Part shown: piece by piece, positions 8,262 to 18,705 of the stretch
Layout of the letters: each line of letters opens with the position of its first letter
How positions within the stretch are numbered: position 1 is the stretch's first letter
NCBI GenBank assembly: GCA_020721325.1
Contig: DYNA01000001.1
Span: 32,810 to 84,121, forward strand
Reading direction: 5' to 3'
Length of the DNA stretch: 51,312 nucleotides
Origin: Paludibacter propionicigenes
Lineage (GTDB): Bacteria > Bacteroidota > Bacteroidia > Bacteroidales > JAIFNL01
Made by a program: the position numbers and the translations under genes
Notes under the pieces: generated by a model
The model's database searches: none
What the model saw: the letters and a program-made list of their open reading frames with translations, nothing else
Told to the model about the DNA's origin: nothing

Positions 8262-8310
8262 TTATAATTAGAACTTTGCCAAAGTTTTAAATTTGGCAAG
8301 CTATCGGTTA
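8262..8310 (-). repeat. Hairpin element, copy 2 of the inverted pair
   Basis: The reverse complement aligns with 7036-7090 over about 50 bp with few changes; the stem part (8272-8300) is shortened by small deletions. It lies about 45 bp before the cheA start. Confidence 0.55.
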
Positions 8311-8353
8311 CAGTATAGAAAATCTATCTTTTTTTTGAAAAAAAAATAAAAAA

Positions 8354-10372
8354 ATGATTGAATTTAAAAATAAATTCATAGAAGACGCTTTAGAATTACT
8401 TTTTAAATTAGAACAGACGGTTTTAGATTTAGAAAAAAATACCAGTAATAGCGCACTTATTGAAGAAGTTTTCAGAACCATGCACACTTTGAAAGGTACA
8501 TCGGGTATGTATGGATTCACTGAAATGGGAACATTGACGCATCGTTTGGAAACTATTTTTGACCTCATACGAAACGGTCGAATAATGGTAGAAGATAAAA
8601 TTTTGAATTTGACTTTCGAAACCATCGATTTTTTGAACAAAGTTTTGAAAACTGACGATAAAGAGCCGTTAGATTATCAACCCTTGTATCAAAAAATAGA
8701 AAATATTTTGCAGCTTGCCGGAGAAGAAATTGAAAGAAACCAAGAAGTGGTAGAAAAAATACCGGTAACTTTTGGAATGCAAACTTGGTTCATTACCATT
8801 ACACCTTTCGACGATTTGCGTGAGCGCGGCATAAAAATGCACTTAATTTTCGATGAGCTTACGCAAATGGGTAAAAATCATATATTTAACCGCAATTTGA
8901 AAGATGCCAACACAAGCGGTTTGTTTTGGGAAATTATTTTGGCTACCGAGCAGTCGCAGTCCGATATTGAAGACGCTGTTATTTTTATCGAAGACATTAC
9001 CGTTATCAATCATTTAGCCGAAGGCGATTTGTTTGAAAATGCTTTGTTTTTAGAAAAAATAGATGATTTTTCTAAATCAAATTCCATCGATTTTGACGAA
9101 TTAAAAACTTTTGTCGATTCCATTTTTGAAAACGAAAAGAAAAGTTCTAATTCTGATGTTATTGATAATCAACATATAGAAACTATAAAAGTTCCCGCTG
9201 CCCGATTAGATGAACAAATGAATTTGCTAAGCGAATTGGTTACTACAAAAGCCGAAATGCAGCTTTTGGTTCAAAAATATGGTTACGAACATCTTCTCAA
9301 ACCGCTCGAACAGCTCGAAAAAATTACACGCCGATTTAGAAAAAACATATTCAAAATACGGCTAATGCCTTTAGAAACACTTCATTTGCGTTTCGATAGA
9401 TTGATACGCGATATTTCAAATTTGCTCCATAAAAAAGTAAATTTTGTGTGTGAGGGTTTGCATACCGAATTGGACAAAACCATTATCGACAGTTTGGAAA
9501 GTCCACTTATGCACTTGATACGCAATAGTTTAGACCACGGAATAGAAGCCGAAGATATTCGCAAAATGCGAGGAAAAAATGGATTGGGAACCATTAAACT
9601 TACAGCACGTCAAGCGGCTGCCTACGTTCACATTACCGTGAGCGACGACGGCGAGGGATTGAATTTTACCAAAATAAAAGAAAAAGCCATTTCAAAAGGA
9701 ATTATTGATAAAAACGAAAAAATTGCAGACGACCAGCTTAAAAATATGATTTTTTATTCCGGTTTTTCTACCGCCCAAACTCTTACCGAAGTTTCGGGGC
9801 GCGGTGTAGGCATGGACGTTGTAAAACAGACCATTAACAATTTGCACGGTTCTATTGAGGTGTTTTCTGAAAAAGGAAAAGGCGTTCGGTTTGAAATCAA
9901 ATTGCCACTTTCGCTTTCCATAATCGACACGATGCTGGTGCGCGTGGAACAGATGTTTTATGCCATTCCCATTAGCTCCATCGATAAATGTACCGAAATA
10001 GAACTTTCACAATTAAAACAATTTGACAACAAACATTTGATTATCAATACACAATTAATTCCTTATTTGATTTTAAAAGATTTTTTACGTATAGAAAATA
10101 ATGTAGAAAATAAACCGGAAAATAAACCGGAAAATAAACCGGAAAATTTAAAATCAAAAGTGGTTATTGTTAAAAATGAAAACGAAAAAACAGCCCTTTT
10201 AGTTGATGAAGTAATCGGCGAACATCAAGCCGTTTTAAAACCCATAGGCGAATATTTTATTAGTCAGCCTTACATTTCGGGAGCTTCACAATTGGCAAGC
10301 GGGCATATTGCTTTGGTTTTAGATACAAGTCGATTCAATTTAAAAACGAATATTCATTCCATAATTATATAA
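8354..10372 (+). CDS. cheA: Chemotaxis-type histidine kinase CheA
   Basis: The 672-residue product has the CheA order. An Hpt domain (1-100) carries His44 in TMHTLKGTSGM. A divergent middle part (about 140-240) holds a CheA P2-like beta/alpha segment. Dimerisation helices lie at about 275-340. The kinase domain has N-box LIRNSLDHGIE at 388-398, G1 box DDGEGLN near 431 and G2 box SGRGVGMDVV near 481. A CheW-like domain fills about 520-672. All catalytic motifs are intact, so it should phosphorylate itself and then a receiver, most simply the double-REC protein upstream. Three tandem ENKP units (residues 585-598) form a small insertion in the CheW-like domain. The receptor gene starts 11 bp after the stop, indicating cotranscription. 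No CheR or CheB is nearby. Confidence 0.93.
   Translation: MIEFKNKFIEDALELLFKLEQTVLDLEKNTSNSALIEEVFRTMHTLKGTSGMYGFTEMGTLTHRLETIFDLIRNGRIMVEDKILNLTFETIDFLNKVLKTDDKEPLDYQPLYQKIENILQLAGEEIERNQEVVEKIPVTFGMQTWFITITPFDDLRERGIKMHLIFDELTQMGKNHIFNRNLKDANTSGLFWEIILATEQSQSDIEDAVIFIEDITVINHLAEGDLFENALFLEKIDDFSKSNSIDFDELKTFVDSIFENEKKSSNSDVIDNQHIETIKVPAARLDEQMNLLSELVTTKAEMQLLVQKYGYEHLLKPLEQLEKITRRFRKNIFKIRLMPLETLHLRFDRLIRDISNLLHKKVNFVCEGLHTELDKTIIDSLESPLMHLIRNSLDHGIEAEDIRKMRGKNGLGTIKLTARQAAAYVHITVSDDGEGLNFTKIKEKAISKGIIDKNEKIADDQLKNMIFYSGFSTAQTLTEVSGRGVGMDVVKQTINNLHGSIEVFSEKGKGVRFEIKLPLSLSIIDTMLVRVEQMFYAIPISSIDKCTEIELSQLKQFDNKHLIINTQLIPYLILKDFLRIENNVENKPENKPENKPENLKSKVVIVKNENEKTALLVDEVIGEHQAVLKPIGEYFISQPYISGASQLASGHIALVLDTSRFNLKTNIHSIII
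10106..10147 (+). repeat. 12-bp tandem repeat inside cheA (three units plus a partial)
   Basis: The unit gaaaataaaccg is present three times in frame and codes for ENKP repeats in the CheW-like domain. The copies are identical, so the copy number may vary between strains without a frameshift. Confidence 0.85.
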
Positions 10373-10383
10373 AACTTTAAACG

Positions 10384-13300
10384 ATGAAACTTTCAAGTAA
10401 AATTTCCATTTCTATTATTTTAGCTGCTACCCTTTCTGTTTTGGCTATTATTTTGTACATTACCATTAATGCAAAGCGAGTTTATACTCAAATAGCTTAT
10501 GAAAATTTAGAAAATAGTACCATAAAAACAAATTTTGAGTTTAAGAAGGAACTGCAAGTGCCAATGGTTATAGCTAAAAGTATGGCACAAATTTTTTCAA
10601 GTGTTCAAAATTTTCCGGCAAATCAAAGGCGTGATATTTTGAATAAAAACCTTAAATATTTGCTGAAAAACAACCCCGATTTAATTGGCGTATGGACTTG
10701 TTGGGAGCCAAATGCCTTAGATGGTTTGGATAAAAATTATATTGATAAAACCCTCCACGATTCCACCGGACGTTTTATTCCGTACTGGTTTTGGGAAAAA
10801 GGAAAAATTAAAAACGAACCTTTGAGAGATTATTCGAAAAACAAAGCGGGCGATTATTATCTTTTACCAAAAAAATTTAAAAAAGAAACAGTTATTGAAC
10901 CCTACAAATATAAAGTTGGTAAAGAAATAGTTTATATGACTTCTCTTTCCATTCCTATTTTTATTGATGATAAGTTTATGGGCGTTGCCGGAGTTGATGT
11001 TTCATTAAAACATTTGCTAAATGATATTTTAAAAATAAAACCTTACAAGACCGGATATGCTTATTTGGTTTCAAATGAGGGCGTTATTGTAGCTCACCCC
11101 AATAAAAAATGGGTTGGTAAGAAAATTCAAAAAATGCTTCCTAAGGGGAAACAAAAGTTTGATAAAGTCTTTAAAACTAAAGGTTTACAAAGTTTTAATA
11201 ACCAAGAAAATGGCGAAGCAGTAAAACATGTTTTATCGGCGTTGCAAATTGGCGAAAGCCCTAATAAATGGATTTTAGCCGTAGCTGTTTCCGAAAATAC
11301 TATTCTTGCCGGAATTAATTCCTTAAATATTGTTACATACATTGCTTCGTTTTTTGCCATTTTAATAATAGGTCTAATAGCTTGGTTTATAGGTAAAAAG
11401 TTAAATAAGAACATTCAAAAATTGCTTTTTGAAGTGCAAAAACTCATCGATTCGGGTATTGAAGGCAAATTGAAATACCGAGCCGATACCAATTCGGTTT
11501 TAACCGATTTTCAACCCATTTTAATTGGTTTCAACGAAGTTTTAGATACCGTAATACAGCCTATTGATTTGGTTAATAATTATTTAGATGATATTTCAAA
11601 AGGAGTAATTCCAAAACCCATAGAAACGGAGTATAAAGGCGATTACAATTTGATGAAAGAAAACTTAAATCAAATGATTACTGTTTTAGAAAAATTACTT
11701 TTTGAAATGAATCAAATGTATAAAATTCAAGTTGCCGGCAATTACGACTATTACATGGACGATACTATTTTCAAAGGAGCTTTCCAACAAGTAGCGCAAG
11801 GTTACAATCAAGCTGTAAAATTGCATGTGGACAGTATTTTAGGTATGCTCAAAATCGTTGGGCAATATGGCGATGGCGATTTTACACAAGAAATGCCCGT
11901 TTTACCCGGAAAACAGATTATCGCAACCAAAACCATCAATGGAGTTAGAGATAATTTGATGAGAATCGTTTCTACCATTAATAATTTAAGTGAAAAAGTT
12001 GTTGGCGGAAAGTTGAATGTGAAAGCAGATTCTTCACTACATAAAGGCGAATATGCAAACATTGTTGACTCAATAAATAAAATTGTAAATGCCATTGTCA
12101 ATCCACTTCAAAATTTAATTTTAGGAGTTTCATCGATTACAAAAAATGTAAAAAATGGCGATTTAACCAACCGACTCAATACCACAAATTATGTTTTTTC
12201 TGAATTTGGAATAGTAAATAAAGCCATTAACGATACTTTAGATGCCCTTGTAACACCGCTAATAAAGGCAAGCGATATTATGAGTGAAGTTTCCTCCGGC
12301 ATTATTCCCCCAAAAATTACCGAAGAGTACAAAGGCGATTTCAATAAAATTAAAACCAGCATCAATACCTTAATTGACGTAATTACAGCCATTGTTTCGG
12401 CAGTTAATTTTTTTATTGAAAAAACAAAAGAAGGTAAAATTCAAGAAGTAAATATTGATACCGAACAATTTAAAGGCAGTTTCAAACAAATTACACAAGG
12501 CATAAATTATTTAGCCGGATTTATTTCAACTCCTTTAAAAGAAATAACCTCCACCATGATAACCTTATCCAAAGGCGAATCGGCTAAGCTTATACAAATG
12601 GACGGTTACAAAGGCGATTGGCTCAGCTTGCGCGACAGCATCAACAGCTTAATAGATGTAAATGAAATCATTAGCGAAAAAGCTTCGGCAATAGCAGCCG
12701 GAAATTTGGATATAGCTATTTATAAACGCTCCAACAACGACGAATTGTTAGAAGCTTTGCAAAATATGGTGCAAAAACTCAGCGAGGTTGTCGCACAAAT
12801 CAACGAAGCTGCCGATAATGTAGCTTCGGGAAGTTTGGAAATAAGCAACAACGCTTCGTCAATGGCTCAAAGTGCTAACGAGCAAGCCGTTTCGGTAGAA
12901 GAAGTTACATCGTCTATTGAAGAAATGGAAGCAACCATTAATCAAAACGCTATGAGCGCAAAAACTACCGAGCAAGACGCTTTGCGTGCTGCCGCAAACA
13001 TTGAAACCGGCAGCAAATCGGTGCAATCGACCGTAGAGGCAATGCGAACCATTATCGAAAAAATTCAGGTAGTTTCCGATATAGCCGATAAAACCGATAT
13101 TTTGGCTATCAATGCAGCCATAGAAGCCGCACGCGCAGGCGAACACGGCGAAGGATTTGCCGTTGTAGCCGGAGAAGTCAGAAAACTTGCCGAAATGAGC
13201 AAAACTTCGGCTAAAGAAATCAATCAACTCTCCAAAACAAGCCTTAGAGTTGCCGAACAATCGGGCGAAATGCTTTTAAAATTGGTGCCACAAATTAAAA

Positions 13301-13617
13301 ATATTGCTCAATTGATTCAAGAAATTGCCATTGCAAGTAACGAACAAGCTATTGGTATTCAGCAAGTTACTAAAGTGGTAACCCAACTTAATAATATTTC
13401 GCAACAAAATGCTGCTTCTGCCGAAGAACTTTCCACCGGCAGCGAAGAACTCTCTTCGCAAGCCGACATGTTGCGCGAAATTATTAGTAGTTTTAAACTC
13501 AGCAAAGACTATATTATGACCAGACAAAATCAAAAGAAAAGCATTTTTAAACACAAAAGAGGAATTAATTTGAATTTGCAACGAAAAAACGATTCCGAAT
13601 TTGAAAAATTTGATTAA
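10384..13617 (+). CDS. Methyl-accepting chemotaxis protein with dCache sensor and extended HAMP-like linker
   Basis: The 1077-residue receptor has TM1 at about 9-29, a periplasmic dCache-like sensor at about 35-310 and TM2 at about 316-337. The cytoplasmic part at 340-790 is unusually long. It has recurrent HAMP-like units that share a YKGD motif followed by a helix (417-420, 649-652, 742-745) and related FKG/HKG segments near 463, 553 and 697. The signalling coiled coil follows, with the conserved hairpin tip [20 protein letters not shown] at about 905-924 that contacts CheA and CheW. The Gln/Glu-rich flanking helices could be methylated, but no methyltransferase is in the window. It is the only receptor in the cluster and probably the input for this CheA/CheW array. 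The start ATG lies 11 bp after cheA. Confidence 0.92.
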   Translation: MKLSSKISISIILAATLSVLAIILYITINAKRVYTQIAYENLENSTIKTNFEFKKELQVPMVIAKSMAQIFSSVQNFPANQRRDILNKNLKYLLKNNPDLIGVWTCWEPNALDGLDKNYIDKTLHDSTGRFIPYWFWEKGKIKNEPLRDYSKNKAGDYYLLPKKFKKETVIEPYKYKVGKEIVYMTSLSIPIFIDDKFMGVAGVDVSLKHLLNDILKIKPYKTGYAYLVSNEGVIVAHPNKKWVGKKIQKMLPKGKQKFDKVFKTKGLQSFNNQENGEAVKHVLSALQIGESPNKWILAVAVSENTILAGINSLNIVTYIASFFAILIIGLIAWFIGKKLNKNIQKLLFEVQKLIDSGIEGKLKYRADTNSVLTDFQPILIGFNEVLDTVIQPIDLVNNYLDDISKGVIPKPIETEYKGDYNLMKENLNQMITVLEKLLFEMNQMYKIQVAGNYDYYMDDTIFKGAFQQVAQGYNQAVKLHVDSILGMLKIVGQYGDGDFTQEMPVLPGKQIIATKTINGVRDNLMRIVSTINNLSEKVVGGKLNVKADSSLHKGEYANIVDSINKIVNAIVNPLQNLILGVSSITKNVKNGDLTNRLNTTNYVFSEFGIVNKAINDTLDALVTPLIKASDIMSEVSSGIIPPKITEEYKGDFNKIKTSINTLIDVITAIVSAVNFFIEKTKEGKIQEVNIDTEQFKGSFKQITQGINYLAGFISTPLKEITSTMITLSKGESAKLIQMDGYKGDWLSLRDSINSLIDVNEIISEKASAIAAGNLDIAIYKRSNNDELLEALQNMVQKLSEVVAQINEAADNVASGSLEISNNASSMAQSANEQAVSVEEVTSSIEEMEATINQNAMSAKTTEQDALRAAANIETGSKSVQSTVEAMRTIIEKIQVVSDIADKTDILAINAAIEAARAGEHGEGFAVVAGEVRKLAEMSKTSAKEINQLSKTSLRVAEQSGEMLLKLVPQIKNIAQLIQEIAIASNEQAIGIQQVTKVVTQLNNISQQNAASAEELSTGSEELSSQADMLREIISSFKLSKDYIMTRQNQKKSIFKHKRGINLNLQRKNDSEFEKFD

Positions 13618-13619
13618 TG

Positions 13620-13748
13620 AAATTGTTAAATTGTTAAATTGTTAAATTGTTAAATTGTTTAGTATTATAAATTATTATATTTTATATAAGAAAATGTATT
13701 AACTATTTAACAATTTAACCATTTAACCATTTAACCATTTAACAATAG
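13620..13748. repeat. Hairpin built from 8-bp tandem repeats between the receptor and cheW
   Basis: The left arm 13620-13659 is five perfect copies of aaattgtt. The right arm 13701-13748 is six 8-mers (aactattt, aacaattt, three aaccattt, aacaatag). The aacaattt unit is the exact complement of the left unit, so the arms can pair with a loop of about 40 bases and G-U pairs. It begins 3 bp after the receptor stop and ends 25 bp before cheW. Confidence 0.8.
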
Positions 13749-13773
13749 AACTCCATAGAACCAAAAAGTAGAA

Positions 13774-14214
13774 ATGAAAAAACGAATCCCAACATATTTA
13801 ACATTTTGCGTAGGCAAAGAATGGTATGCGGTTTCAACTTTAAAGATGTTTGAAGTTGTTAAAAATGAACTAATTACACCAGTTCCAAACGCCCTGCCTT
13901 ACATTCATGGTTTGATTGCTTTTCGCGGAAACATTATTCCGGTTATCTCCTTGAATTACAAATTGTTAAATGAAAAGAAAAACTTACAAGACCAAACAAC
14001 CATAATCATATTCGATGCCCTTTTAAAACAAAAAAAAGCATTTATAGCGGCATCGGTTGAGGCAGTGAGCGAAGTAATAGCCGTTAGCGATAACGAAATT
14101 TTACCGCCCGTTTTAAATGGTATTCAGTTCAATGATAGCTATTTACAGGGCATAATCAAGAAAAATGAAAAATATTTTATGTTGCTCGATATGAACGAAA
14201 TTTTTGATTTTTAA
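13774..14214 (+). CDS. cheW: CheW-like coupling protein
   Basis: The 146-residue product is a single CheW domain. It begins with the usual beta strand (TFCVGKEWYAVSTLKMFEVV) and has the conserved GLIAFRGNIIPVISL segment at about 46-62. The C-terminal half carries the DSYLQGIIKKNEKYFMLLDMNEIF strand-helix of the family. It should link CheA to the receptor encoded just upstream at the inner membrane. The length is normal for CheW. The start ATG at 13774 is preceded by AT-rich DNA without a Shine-Dalgarno sequence, directly after the 8-bp repeat hairpin, which may tune its expression relative to the receptor. It is the last gene of the chemosensory block. Confidence 0.9.
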   Translation: MKKRIPTYLTFCVGKEWYAVSTLKMFEVVKNELITPVPNALPYIHGLIAFRGNIIPVISLNYKLLNEKKNLQDQTTIIIFDALLKQKKAFIAASVEAVSEVIAVSDNEILPPVLNGIQFNDSYLQGIIKKNEKYFMLLDMNEIFDF

Positions 14215-14399
14215 AGCATTTTAGTTGCATTGCAAACCGTAACTTTGGCAAACTTCAAACTAAAAACTGTATGAAGCAGAAATTATAAATTTATTTTTTT
14301 GATTTTAAATTTTAAAAAAAATCAATTATTTGCTTTTTTTTTGAAAAAAATCATATAAAAAAAGACCTAAAAGTATTTAATTTTGAGCAACTTATTTAA

Positions 14400-14416
14400 T
14401 TTTTTTTTTTTTTTTT
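14400..14416 (+). repeat. Poly-T tract of 17 bases
   Basis: An uninterrupted T run about 43 bp before the likely -7 element of the met operon. A second T-rich tract lies at about 14437-14445. Such tracts slip during replication and are also prone to sequencing error. Confidence 0.8.
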
Positions 14417-14458
14417 GAAAAAATTAAAATAAAAAATTTTTTTTTGAAAAAAGAATTC

Positions 14459-14466
14459 TATTTTTG
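14459..14466 (+). promoter_or_regulatory. Probable -7 element of the metY-metX-hom operon
   Basis: TATTTTTG fits TAnnTTTG. Only T-rich DNA, not an exact TTTG at 19 bp, is found for -33. Transcription from here would include the whole riboswitch. Confidence 0.45.
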
Positions 14467-14537
14467 CAAAACAACAAACCACTAAAAAAAAGTGGAAAAT
14501 CCTTTCAAATATTCTTTCCTTTTCAGAAAGTTTGTTT

Positions 14538-14645
14538 GATTTATAAAGATGAGTGGAGAGATTAGGCTCAGTGAAACTCAAGCAACCTTCTTTTTTTAAA
14601 GAAAGGTGCTAAGACCTAACCCGATTTTGGGAAATTATAATTTAA
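14538..14645 (+). ncRNA. SAM-I (S-box) riboswitch
   Basis: The sequence shows the conserved core of the S-box aptamer in the right order: GATGAGTGGAGAGATTAGGC, then GTGAAACTCAAGCAACC, then a variable hairpin, then AGGTGCTAA. Weak complementarity of TTTATAA near 14540 and TTATAATT at 14635-14642 may form P1. It sits about 240 bp before an O-acetylhomoserine sulfhydrylase gene, which is the expected target. When S-adenosylmethionine binds, expression of the methionine genes should fall. The expression platform in 14646-14885 is unclear: there is a small hairpin at 14713-14730 and a GCCC/GGGC pair near 14752-14763 followed by T-rich DNA, but no strong terminator. Confidence 0.85.
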
Positions 14646-16166
<1,521 letters not shown>

Positions 16167-16202
16167 ATGAATTAATAAAAAACTTGGTATTTTATTATTT
16201 TA

Positions 16203-16330
16203 CCTTAAACCCGCAGTCATCGTATCAACCTGCAAATTAACAATTTATAGATGATTCATATTTTACAAATTTTGTAAACAATTTATACGATGATTTTCAG
16301 TTTGTTAGCGATATACTTGCGGATTTTAGG
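16203..16330. repeat. Palindromic element (copy c) between metY and metX
   Basis: The outer ends are imperfect inverted repeats: CTTAAACCCGCAGTCATCG at the left against ACTTGCGGATTTTAGG at the right. Inner pairs are CATCGTAT (16218-16225) with ATACGATG near 16285-16292, and TTTACA with TGTAAA near 16263-16278. The end sequence matches copies b and d. Confidence 0.6.
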
Positions 16331-16387
16331 TTTTTTAATTTTTTTTTTATAAAAAATAAAATGCACAGTTAAAAAAAAGCATTAATT

Positions 16388-17449
16388 ATGAACAATTTAG
16401 AATATAAAAGTGAGTTTCAACTCGAAAACGGTGAATTTTTGTCGGAAATAAATATTGCTTATCATACTTACGGTCAATTAGATACAAAAAAAAGTAATGT
16501 AATATGGATTTGTCATGCTTTTACAGCTAATTCAGACGCTCTCGACTGGTGGAATGGCTTAGTTGGAGAAGATAAATTGTTTGACACCACTAAATATTTT
16601 ATCGTTTGTGCAAATATTTTGGGGTCTTGTTATGGAACAACAGGACCTCTGACAGTGAATCAAAATACCGGAAAACCTTTTTATAGAACTTTTCCTCAAA
16701 TTACTACACGCGACATGGTCAATGCGCATGAAATTTTGCGAAAACATTTAAAAATTGATAAAATTCATACCGTAATTGGCGGTTCTGTTGGCGGTCATCA
16801 ATCAATTGAATGGGCAATTATGTATCCAAAAGTAATTGAAAATCTGATACTTATAGCCACAAATGCCCGATTTTCACCATGGGGAATTGCCATAAGCGAA
16901 TCGCAGCGTTTGGCAATCGAAGCCGATGCTACCTTTTTTGAAGACCGACCCGATGGAGGGCAAAAAGGTTTGAAAGCAGCACGTTCAATAGCACTTTTAA
17001 GTTACAGAAATTCAGAAGCTTACAATTTTACACAAAAAGATGAGGAGAATGACAAAATTGATGGTTTTCGTGCAAATACTTATCAACAATATCAGGGCGA
17101 AAAATTGGTAAAGCGTTTCAATGCTTATTCGTATTATGTAATATCAAAAGCTCTTGATAGTCATAATGTTGGACGAAACAGAGGCAGTGCCGAGCAAGCT
17201 TTGCAGCAAATAAAAGCCCGCACATTAATTATTGGAATCGATTCAGATATTTTGTTTTTGCCTGAAGAACAGCATTTTATGCACAAATACATTCCAAAGT
17301 CAAAACTTGAAATGATAAGTTCTAAGTTTGGACACGATGGTTTTTTAATAGAATATGAAAAAATTCAAAAGATTATTCTAAATTTTTATCAATCTGAGCA
17401 AAAAAATGCACTGATAGATAAAAAAATACAATATTCAGTAGCTATTTAA
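16388..17449 (+). CDS. metX: Homoserine O-acetyltransferase
   Basis: The 353-residue alpha/beta-hydrolase enzyme should acetylate homoserine with acetyl-CoA in the cytoplasm. The nucleophile Ser lies in IGGSVGGHQSIEW near residue 138, where most MetX have GGSMGGMQ. The Asp of the triad is in IGIDSDILFLPEEQ and the His in FGHDGFLIEY near residue 318. The NILGSCYGTTGP oxyanion/ligand segment is present near residue 80. A succinyltransferase of the same fold is possible, because acyl preference cannot be told with certainty from these motifs, but linkage to an O-acetylhomoserine sulfhydrylase supports acetyl. It lies in the SAM-riboswitch operon, with hom 24 bp downstream. Confidence 0.9.
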   Translation: MNNLEYKSEFQLENGEFLSEINIAYHTYGQLDTKKSNVIWICHAFTANSDALDWWNGLVGEDKLFDTTKYFIVCANILGSCYGTTGPLTVNQNTGKPFYRTFPQITTRDMVNAHEILRKHLKIDKIHTVIGGSVGGHQSIEWAIMYPKVIENLILIATNARFSPWGIAISESQRLAIEADATFFEDRPDGGQKGLKAARSIALLSYRNSEAYNFTQKDEENDKIDGFRANTYQQYQGEKLVKRFNAYSYYVISKALDSHNVGRNRGSAEQALQQIKARTLIIGIDSDILFLPEEQHFMHKYIPKSKLEMISSKFGHDGFLIEYEKIQKIILNFYQSEQKNALIDKKIQYSVAI

Positions 17450-17473
17450 TACCTTAATATTTTTATAAATAAA

Positions 17474-18658
17474 ATGAAAGAAAAACAAAAAATAGGACTT
17501 TTTGGTTTTGGTGTAGTAGGAGAGGGGCTTTTTCAGGTTTTAGAAGAAACCAAGTTTGAATATGCTGAAATTCAGAGAATTTGTATAAAGAACAAGGACA
17601 AAAAAAGAAGTATTCCAAGCAATTTTTTTACTACAAATGCTTCAGAAATCATTGATAATGAAGATATTAATTTGGTTGTAGAATTAATAGACAATGCTGA
17701 AGAAGCTTATGAAATAGTAACGGCGGCATTGAAAAAGGGAAAAAGTGTAGTTTCGGGCAATAAAAATATGATAGCCAAGCATTTACCTGAATTAATCGAA
17801 TTGCAACGTACACACCAATCCGCCTTGCTCTACGATGCTTCGGCATGTGGTAGTATTCCTATAATCAGAAACTTAGAAGAATATTATGACAATGATTTGT
17901 TGCAGTCAATAACGGGTATTTTAAATGGCTCTTCCAATTATATTTTGTCAAAAATATTTAATGAAAATATGGATTATCATTTGGCATTGAAGCAAGCACA
18001 AGAACTTGGATTTGCCGAAAGTAATCCGGTATTTGATGTTGAGGGTTTTGATTCGTTGTATAAACTGTGTATTATTACTGCACATGGTTTTGGAATTATC
18101 GTAAAACCAGAAGAAGTTTTTAATTATGGAATTTCAAATATTTCCTCAAATGATATAAAATTTGCACGTGAAAAAGGTTTCAAAATTAAATTGGTAGCTC
18201 AAGCTCAAAAGATTGACAATAAAACAATTACATTGTTTGTATTGCCCAAAATGGTTGCAAAAACTGAATATATTTACAATGTGGAAGATGAATTTAATGG
18301 AGTAGTTATAGAAGGGAAATATTATGATAAGCAGTTTATGTTTGGCAAAGGAGCTGGAGCTTTTCCAACAAGTTCTGCCGTTTTGTCAGATATTACTGCA
18401 CGTACTCATAAGTACAAATATGAATATAAGAAATTGAGCCAAAGCATTAGTATTCAATATTCTACAAACACCGAATTACAAATATATTTGCGTTATTTGA
18501 GTGCGATAGATTTTAGTCATTTTGAATTTGAAATGATAACCGAAAAATATTCCAGTAAAACGTTTAATTATGTAATCGGTGTTATTAAGCTTTCTAATTT
18601 ATTGAATTTAAAAACTTTACTAACGAAATTAGACGTTTTTGTAGCAGTAATTTCTTAG
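17474..18658 (+). CDS. hom: Homoserine dehydrogenase
   Basis: The 394-residue product has an N-terminal Rossmann fold (GLFGFGVVGEGL at residues 8-19). Its catalytic domain carries the family motifs GILNGSSNYILSK near 154 and DVEGFDSLYKL near 192; the latter keeps the two Asp and the Lys of the homoserine dehydrogenase signature. It should reduce aspartate semialdehyde to homoserine. No N-terminal aspartokinase and no clear C-terminal ACT domain are seen, so this is the monofunctional form. The C-terminal 100 residues are divergent. As the third gene of the SAM-controlled operon it supplies homoserine to MetX, so its regulation follows methionine and not threonine. A second, threonine-linked ThrA would be expected elsewhere in the genome. 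Confidence 0.88.
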   Translation: MKEKQKIGLFGFGVVGEGLFQVLEETKFEYAEIQRICIKNKDKKRSIPSNFFTTNASEIIDNEDINLVVELIDNAEEAYEIVTAALKKGKSVVSGNKNMIAKHLPELIELQRTHQSALLYDASACGSIPIIRNLEEYYDNDLLQSITGILNGSSNYILSKIFNENMDYHLALKQAQELGFAESNPVFDVEGFDSLYKLCIITAHGFGIIVKPEEVFNYGISNISSNDIKFAREKGFKIKLVAQAQKIDNKTITLFVLPKMVAKTEYIYNVEDEFNGVVIEGKYYDKQFMFGKGAGAFPTSSAVLSDITARTHKYKYEYKKLSQSISIQYSTNTELQIYLRYLSAIDFSHFEFEMITEKYSSKTFNYVIGVIKLSNLLNLKTLLTKLDVFVAVIS

Positions 18659-18705
18659 CACGAATTTTATATTTTTTTATAATAAAATAACTTTCTTATA
18701 AAAAT

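Noticed and set aside
13620-13748. CRISPR-like short repeats
   Set aside because: The 8-mers are directly adjacent with no spacers and no cas genes are nearby.
3826-14214. Flagellar chemotaxis operon
   Set aside because: No flagellar, CheR or CheB gene is present in the cluster.
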